The notes under the pieces: model-generated
Seen by the model: only the letters and a program-made list of their open reading frames with translations
What the model was told of the DNA's origin: nothing
Databases searched by the model: none
In this document: piece after piece, positions 59,426 through 64,000 of the stretch
Numbering within the stretch: position 1 is the first letter of the stretch
How the letters are laid out: the number at the start of each line of letters is the position of its first letter
Program-made: the position numbers and the translations under genes
Source of the DNA: UBA1479 sp040216635
Lineage (GTDB): Bacteria; Pseudomonadota; Alphaproteobacteria; Rhodospirillales; Casp-alpha2
Direction: 5' to 3'
DNA: 64,000 nt
Assembly: GCA_040216635.1 (NCBI GenBank)
Contig: JAVJOU010000029.1
Span: 248,001 to 312,000 of the forward strand

Positions 59426-61048
59426 ATGCGCGATCTGGGGGAATACGATTACGTCGTCGTCGGCGCCGGCACAGCTGGCTGTGTTCTGGCGAACCGGTTA
59501 TCGCGCGACCCGGCCAATCGGGTGCTGCTGTTGGAAGCCGGCGGCAAGGATAACTACCACTGGATCCACATTCCTGTCGGCTACCTGTTCTGCATGGGCA
59601 ACCCCCGCACGGATTGGGGTTTCAAGACCGAAGCCGTAGACGGCCTGGGCGGCCGTGCACTCAATTATCCGCGCGGCAAGGTGCTGGGCGGCTGTTCTTC
59701 CATCAACGGCATGATCTACATGCGCGGCCAAGCCCGCGATTACGACCAATGGGCGCAGATGGGCAACCGCGGCTGGGGCTGGGACGACGTCCTGCCCTAC
59801 TTCAAGAAATCCGAAGACCAGGCCGCCATCCCGGTCGACGAATTCCATCAGGCCGGCGGGGAATGGCGGGTCGAAAACGTACGCACGACCTGGGAAATCA
59901 TGGATGCCTTCCGCGATGCCGCCGCCGAGGCCGGTATCCCCAAGGTCGACGACTTCAACAAGGGCAACAACGAAGGGTGCGGCTACTTCCATGTCAATCA
60001 GCGGTCCGGTGTGCGCTGGAACACGTCGAAGGCGTTTCTGGGCCCGGCCAAGGACCGCACCAACCTGGATATCGTCACCCAGGCTCATGTGAAATCTCTG
60101 AAAACCAAAGGCAAGAAAATCACAGGCCTGGACCTGCGTGTCGAAGGCGAAGACGCCCAGGTCACCTGCCGGGGAGAGGTCATTCTTTCGGCCGGTTCCA
60201 TCGGCTCGCCGCAGATTTTGCAGATCTCGGGCATCGGCCCCGGGGATTTGCTGAACGGCCTGGGCATCGAGGTCCGCCACGACCTGCGCGGTGTGGGCAA
60301 GAATCTGCAGGATCATCTGCAGATCAGGCCGGTCTACCGGGTCGAAGGCACCAAGACGCTCAACCAGCGGGCGGGATCCTTGATCGGCAAGGCCGGCATC
60401 GCCCTGGAATACGCGCTGTTCCGGTCCGGCCCCATGTCCATGGCGCCGTCGACCCTGGGCGCTTTCGCCAAGTCGGACCCATCGCGCGAAACACCCAACC
60501 TGCAATACCATGTTCAGGCATTGAGCCTGGATTCCTGGGACAAACCGCTGCATCCGTTCCCGGCCTTCACGGCCAGTGTGTGCAACGTGCGCCCGGAAAG
60601 CCGCGGCACGGTACAGATCAAATCGCCCGATCCGTTCGCCCCGCCGGCGATCCAGCCCAATTATCTGTCGACCCCCGGCGACCGCAAGGTCGCGGCCGAC
60701 GCCCTGCGCCTGACACGCCAGATCGTGGCCCAACCTGCCCTGGCCCGCTTCAATCCCCAGGAATACCGCCCGGGCGCCCATCTGACATCCGACGATGAAT
60801 TGGCGAACGCCGCCGGCGAAATCGGCACAACGATCTTTCACCCCGTCGGCACCTGCAAAATGGGATCGGACACGGATGCCGTGGTTGACGACCGGCTGCG
60901 CGTACACGGCCTAGTGGGGCTGCGCGTGGTCGATGCCTCAGTCATGCCGACGATCACCAGCGGCAACACCAATTCGCCCGCCATCATGATCGCCGAAAAG
61001 GCCAGCGACATGATCCTTGAGGACGCCAAATCCCGGGCCGCTGCCTGA
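59426..61048 (+). CDS. GMC-family FAD-dependent oxidoreductase
   Basis: A 540-residue glucose-methanol-choline oxidoreductase, close to choline dehydrogenase. The FAD turn is YDYVVVGAGTAGCVLANRLS, the GMC signature 1 is in GKVLGGCSSINGMIYMRG, signature 2 is GSIGSPQILQISGIGP, and the catalytic His sits in FHPVGTCKMG with the later NTNSPAIMIAEKASDMI. It oxidises an alcohol to an aldehyde, with electrons to FAD and then to O2 or the respiratory chain. The symbol betA is not given because no BetB or transporter is adjacent. Start has GGGAGC upstream. Confidence 0.92.
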   Translation: MRDLGEYDYVVVGAGTAGCVLANRLSRDPANRVLLLEAGGKDNYHWIHIPVGYLFCMGNPRTDWGFKTEAVDGLGGRALNYPRGKVLGGCSSINGMIYMRGQARDYDQWAQMGNRGWGWDDVLPYFKKSEDQAAIPVDEFHQAGGEWRVENVRTTWEIMDAFRDAAAEAGIPKVDDFNKGNNEGCGYFHVNQRSGVRWNTSKAFLGPAKDRTNLDIVTQAHVKSLKTKGKKITGLDLRVEGEDAQVTCRGEVILSAGSIGSPQILQISGIGPGDLLNGLGIEVRHDLRGVGKNLQDHLQIRPVYRVEGTKTLNQRAGSLIGKAGIALEYALFRSGPMSMAPSTLGAFAKSDPSRETPNLQYHVQALSLDSWDKPLHPFPAFTASVCNVRPESRGTVQIKSPDPFAPPAIQPNYLSTPGDRKVAADALRLTRQIVAQPALARFNPQEYRPGAHLTSDDELANAAGEIGTTIFHPVGTCKMGSDTDAVVDDRLRVHGLVGLRVVDASVMPTITSGNTNSPAIMIAEKASDMILEDAKSRAAA

Positions 61049-61223
61049 GACATCGTTCCTAATGGATTCAAGCGCTTAACCGGTTTTTTACCCTATTTCG
61101 CCATATTTTCATGGTGGATTCGGGGTGACGGTGCCGGGCTCCCGTCCGGGGCCCGGTTCGTGTTAAGCTTTTGGGGCCGACGTTGGCGAATGGGGTTCGC
61201 CACGATCGGATAGTTGGGCAGAA

Positions 61224-64000
61224 ATGATGGCGAAATGCCATTTAAAACAATGTATTAAGATACATTCACCGCTATGGGCGGTGGCTCTGGCCGCATGCCT
61301 GGCCGGCGGTCTGATGGGGCCCGTGACCGCCCATGCCCAGGACCGGGGCTCCGCCGCCCTGTTCGACGCCATCCGCGCCAATGACCTTGCCGCCGTGAAA
61401 CAGATCGTTGCTTCGGGCGCAGATCCCCGGGCCCGCAATGAAAAGGGCCTGTCCGCACCGCAAGCGGCCGTGCGCATGGGCCATCATGTGATTGCCCATT
61501 TCCTGCTGGCCCACCGCCGCCCCCGGACCGAGCCCCCCGTGCAGGACGCCATCGACCAGGCCCTGGACCGTGCCGTCGCCGAAACGGAAGAAAGTGCGGG
61601 GCCCATCCCCGAGGTTGCGATTCCCGGCAACGCCGACGCCCCCGTGACCCTGCCGGAACCCACGGTACCGCTTGCCGAAAGCCGAGAAAATACCCCCGAA
61701 GCCCTATCCGACCCGTCAGAGATTGCCGACCTACGTGACGCGCCCGCGATCCCCCCCCATGACAAGAACACCCCCGTCCTGATCCCGATCCCTGCAGATA
61801 CAGTGATAGATGAGACGGCCCCCCTTGCCCTTACTCCTCAAAATCGAGGCGCTGCCCGCCCCGGGGAGAACACCGCCCTGCCGCCGCCTCCTGCTGCCCC
61901 GGCAATGGAAACCACGCAAGCAGAACCCCCTGCAGAACCGACTGCCAAAGCTGAGACAAAGACCGCACCGGAAGGCACACCTGGGTTGTTGAGCCGCGCC
62001 AAGGGCTGGTTGGGCGGCCTGCTTGGCTTCGGCGACAACACGGATACACCTACAGAACAGACTGCAGAAACGCAGCCCGGTGCCCTGACCCCGCCGCCTG
62101 CCGAAGACGCATCCCCGGCCCGAGCGGCCCATACCCTGCCGCCGGAAGAACTGGCCGATACACCACCCGACCTGGACAAACTGGCGGCCCGGACCAATCC
62201 CGCATTGGATGCCCAGAAGACGGACCTCCCGGCGGCCGATCTACCCCAGGCCGTCGCCCAGGAAACCGTACCCGATGATCCCCTTGGCCAGGCCCTGGCC
62301 CAGCGTGAAGGCACGGGCGAGCCCCTGCCCGACGGAGACACCGATCCGCTGCTCTCCTTATTCGGCGACCAGGAAGCCGAGAAGACAGAGCCGGCGCAAA
62401 CGCCACCCGCTGCCGCCCAGGCGAAGCCCAAGGTCGACCTGATGGCCATGGCGCCCAAGGATCGGCTGGCCTGGCTGGATTCACTGCTGGCCAAACCCAT
62501 CGCCAGAAACGCCGAGGACTCCCTGGCGGAAAGCCGGGACGAGGCCTTCAGCCATCTCCGGGACCGTGCCGGACGCAAGGCCGCTGATACCGGCGCCACC
62601 GACCCGGCCTTGTCGCAGGCGGAAAAGGATAACCTGGAAACCGATACATCGGCGGTCGAAGGCCCTCCGAAGGGCACCAACCTGTCGCGGCGTCTGAAAA
62701 TCCCCCTGCCGCCGCCCGATCCCAAAGGGCGCAAGAATTTTGCCCGCGATCCTTGGTTCCGCGATGTCTCGCCGGATGAACCGGATGTTCGCGCGGCCCA
62801 CCGTTCCTTGAAGGCCGCCCCCCCGGAACGGGGTGCCCCTGCCCCTTCGGTGCCCAAGGTTCCACAATTGGCCAATCTGCCGAAGGACAAGAACGGCGAC
62901 CAAAAAGTCGCCGCGAACGTGCCCCAACCGCCGCCCATCCGCGAAACGCCCCGCCCGCAGGCACCCGTTGCCGCCCCGAAGGCAGCGACCGGGTCGCTGG
63001 ACGCGTTGGAAAAGGAATTCGGCGGCCCGTCACCCGCCAATGACCCGCTTGCCGCCGAATTGGGACTGGCCGCGCCGACGGACCAAAAACAGGCCGGCAC
63101 GCCGCCGGCTGCCGCCGACCCATTGGCCGCAGAGTTGGGATTAAACGAACCCTCAATGACCGCCCCTGCACCGGCGGCGGATCCGCTGGCGGCGGAACTG
63201 GGTTTAGGCGATGACGAAGACAAACAGCCCGCTGCAGACCCCCTGGCCGCGGAACTCGGCATCGGCCCCAGTGGCGACGAGCCGCAGGAAGCCACGGCAT
63301 CTTCCGACCCCCTATCCCAGGCGCTGGGCGATCTGTCGAACCTGCTCGACAGTGACGCACCGTCCGCTGCCGATGCCGCCGATGCCGCACCGCCGACGGC
63401 ATCACCCGAAGAGATTTTATCCGCTCTGCCCGCGGGATCGGAAGTCCGCCTGGATGCGGAAGGACGCCCCGTTCTTCCCTCGGCCTGGACGTTGCCCGTC
63501 GTCCTGCCGGGGCAGGCCCCGCCCATCCAGGATCTGGCCAGCGCCTACATCACGCCGGTCAATTTCCGGGCCGGGTTTGATAAATCCAATGTCGGCGCGC
63601 AACTCGGCCTCTTGCCACCGGGCGCCAATACGGCAAGCGCCTGGCCCGTGACCAAGATCCAGATGGCCGACGGTGCCGTCGTACAGCCGCCCGCCGAAGC
63701 AACCGGCGACCAGCCTCGATCCGCCCTGGCCAATCAGGGACAGGCGCTCGAAGGCGTGACACTTTCCCTGGGTGCGGGGGCCAGCCTGTACAACACCTTC
63801 GTGCCGGAAAACGCCAAGGGCGGCGACGGCCGCGCCCCCGAATGCATCGACAAGGCAGGCGGGCAGACCCAGTTCTGCATCAAGGAACTGCAATGGCCAG
63901 CCTACCTGGAACCTAATTTCCTGGTTTCGACGATTCTGTACACGGGGACGGCCTCGGTCGTGCGGTTCGATAACGGGGCGCCGACGCGCATGCATGTCGT
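61224..64000 (+). CDS. Large exported ankyrin/proline-rich protein with repeated peptide, C-terminus cut by window edge
   Basis: The frame is open from the ATG at 61224 (an in-frame ATG follows at once) to the window end, 925 codons. After a signal peptide (AVALAACLAGGLMG, ending AHAQD), residues ~45-110 have ankyrin-like repeats (SAALFDAIRANDLAAVKQIV, GADPRARNEKGLSAPQAAV). Then comes a long Pro/Ala/Glu/Asp-rich, low-complexity region (~120-720), with a repeated DPLAAELGL motif from residue 607, and a folded C-terminal domain with two Cys (APECIDKAGGQTQFCIKELQ). Nothing here is a known enzyme. A 562-codon reverse-strand frame overlaps and is rejected. Likely a periplasmic scaffold or surface protein. 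Confidence 0.8.
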   Translation, partial: MMAKCHLKQCIKIHSPLWAVALAACLAGGLMGPVTAHAQDRGSAALFDAIRANDLAAVKQIVASGADPRARNEKGLSAPQAAVRMGHHVIAHFLLAHRRPRTEPPVQDAIDQALDRAVAETEESAGPIPEVAIPGNADAPVTLPEPTVPLAESRENTPEALSDPSEIADLRDAPAIPPHDKNTPVLIPIPADTVIDETAPLALTPQNRGAARPGENTALPPPPAAPAMETTQAEPPAEPTAKAETKTAPEGTPGLLSRAKGWLGGLLGFGDNTDTPTEQTAETQPGALTPPPAEDASPARAAHTLPPEELADTPPDLDKLAARTNPALDAQKTDLPAADLPQAVAQETVPDDPLGQALAQREGTGEPLPDGDTDPLLSLFGDQEAEKTEPAQTPPAAAQAKPKVDLMAMAPKDRLAWLDSLLAKPIARNAEDSLAESRDEAFSHLRDRAGRKAADTGATDPALSQAEKDNLETDTSAVEGPPKGTNLSRRLKIPLPPPDPKGRKNFARDPWFRDVSPDEPDVRAAHRSLKAAPPERGAPAPSVPKVPQLANLPKDKNGDQKVAANVPQPPPIRETPRPQAPVAAPKAATGSLDALEKEFGGPSPANDPLAAELGLAAPTDQKQAGTPPAAADPLAAELGLNEPSMTAPAPAADPLAAELGLGDDEDKQPAADPLAAELGIGPSGDEPQEATASSDPLSQALGDLSNLLDSDAPSAADAADAAPPTASPEEILSALPAGSEVRLDAEGRPVLPSAWTLPVVLPGQAPPIQDLASAYITPVNFRAGFDKSNVGAQLGLLPPGANTASAWPVTKIQMADGAVVQPPAEATGDQPRSALANQGQALEGVTLSLGAGASLYNTFVPENAKGGDGRAPECIDKAGGQTQFCIKELQWPAYLEPNFLVSTILYTGTASVVRFDNGAPTRMHV
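63042..63332 (+). repeat. Repeated DPLAAELGL peptide motif in the large exported protein
   Basis: DPLAAELG[L/I] begins at nucleotides 63042, 63117, 63180 and 63237 (residues 607, 632, 653 and 672), and a degenerate DPLSQALGD at 63306. Related DPLGQALAQ and DPLLSLFGD occur earlier at 62277 and 62343. The copies use different codons (for Leu ctt, ttg, ctg and ctg; for Glu gaa, gag, gaa and gaa), so the peptide rather than the DNA is conserved. Spacers are 10-16 residues of Pro/Ala/Asp. Confidence 0.85.

Noticed and set aside
61060..61100. Terminator after the GMC gene
   Set aside because: There is a run of six T after a short AACCGG palindrome, but no stem of useful length.
61838..63526. 562-codon reverse-strand open frame opposite the last gene
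   Set aside because: It is Ser/Gly/Ala/Arg-rich without a recognisable fold and is the mirror of a GC-rich, low-complexity coding region; the forward frame is open for 925 codons with a signal peptide and ankyrin-like repeats.
1..64000. tRNA, rRNA, CRISPR, transposon or prophage elements
   Set aside because: I looked on both strands for tRNA-like clover arms with a CCA or TTC loop, regularly spaced repeats, transposase motifs and phage structural genes and found none that I can support.

Overview
This window is a GC-rich (about 60% by eye), densely coded chromosomal segment of an alphaproteobacterium, most likely from the Rhodospirillales. Three things point there. First, the housekeeping order gatCAB ... 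ruvX-pyrB-pyrC-plsY-dprA-topA-rnr-rpmG with convergent divK-pleD is an alphaproteobacterial arrangement. Second, the DivK/PleD pair belongs to the Caulobacter-type cell-cycle phosphorelay. Third, a small free-standing CULT-domain (bacterial cereblon) protein matches the Magnetospirillum-type protein in length and key residue positions. I see no tRNA, rRNA, CRISPR array, insertion sequence or prophage gene.

Layout. 1-9.6 kb is an accessory catabolic/transport region: the end of an SDR gene, an IclR regulator, a TAXI-type TRAP transporter (Tat-exported binding protein plus fused permease), a TauD/TfdA dioxygenase, then a minus-strand group (Ldh2-type dehydrogenase, 6PGDH-like dehydrogenase, N-acyl-D-amino-acid deacylase-like amidohydrolase, Rdx protein, CULT protein). 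9.8-12.2 kb has a histidine kinase with an NMT1-type periplasmic sensor and a GNAT acetyltransferase. 12.2-15.4 kb is gatCAB. 15.7-17.8 kb holds a TorF-type porin and an SH3-like exported protein around a 393-bp AT-rich gap. 17.9-35.9 kb is the conserved ruvX to rpmG block, interrupted by a GGDEF gene and by an apparent insertion (22.4-27.6 kb) of a small membrane protein, a hybrid-free sensor kinase and an EmrAB-type efflux pair. 36-38.6 kb is divK-pleD and a Crp/Fnr regulator; then a gamma-glutamyltransferase-like gene, an exported unknown, hisZ and purA.

44-49.7 kb has a degenerate (pseudo)kinase with a C-terminal membrane anchor, a multi-pass partner, rpoH, rluD, a small membrane protein and a JAMM peptidase. 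49.7-58.8 kb is a second catabolic region: threonine aldolase, two acyl-CoA dehydrogenases divergent from a crotonase and a split NDP-forming acyl-CoA synthetase, a cupin dioxygenase-like protein, an unknown Cys-rich protein, an atypical SDR and an ACT-domain protein. The window ends with a PilZ protein, a GMC oxidoreductase and a large exported ankyrin/proline-rich protein that runs off the edge.

The observations I rate highest are: the free-standing CULT protein paired with an Rdx protein; the membrane-tethered pseudokinase operon; the repeated DPLAAELGL peptide in the last protein, kept despite different codons; a near-identical palindrome (core ATTGTATACAAT) in front of both the efflux genes and the acyl-CoA module; the NMT1-histidine kinase fusion; and a dihydroorotase with an incomplete metal site.
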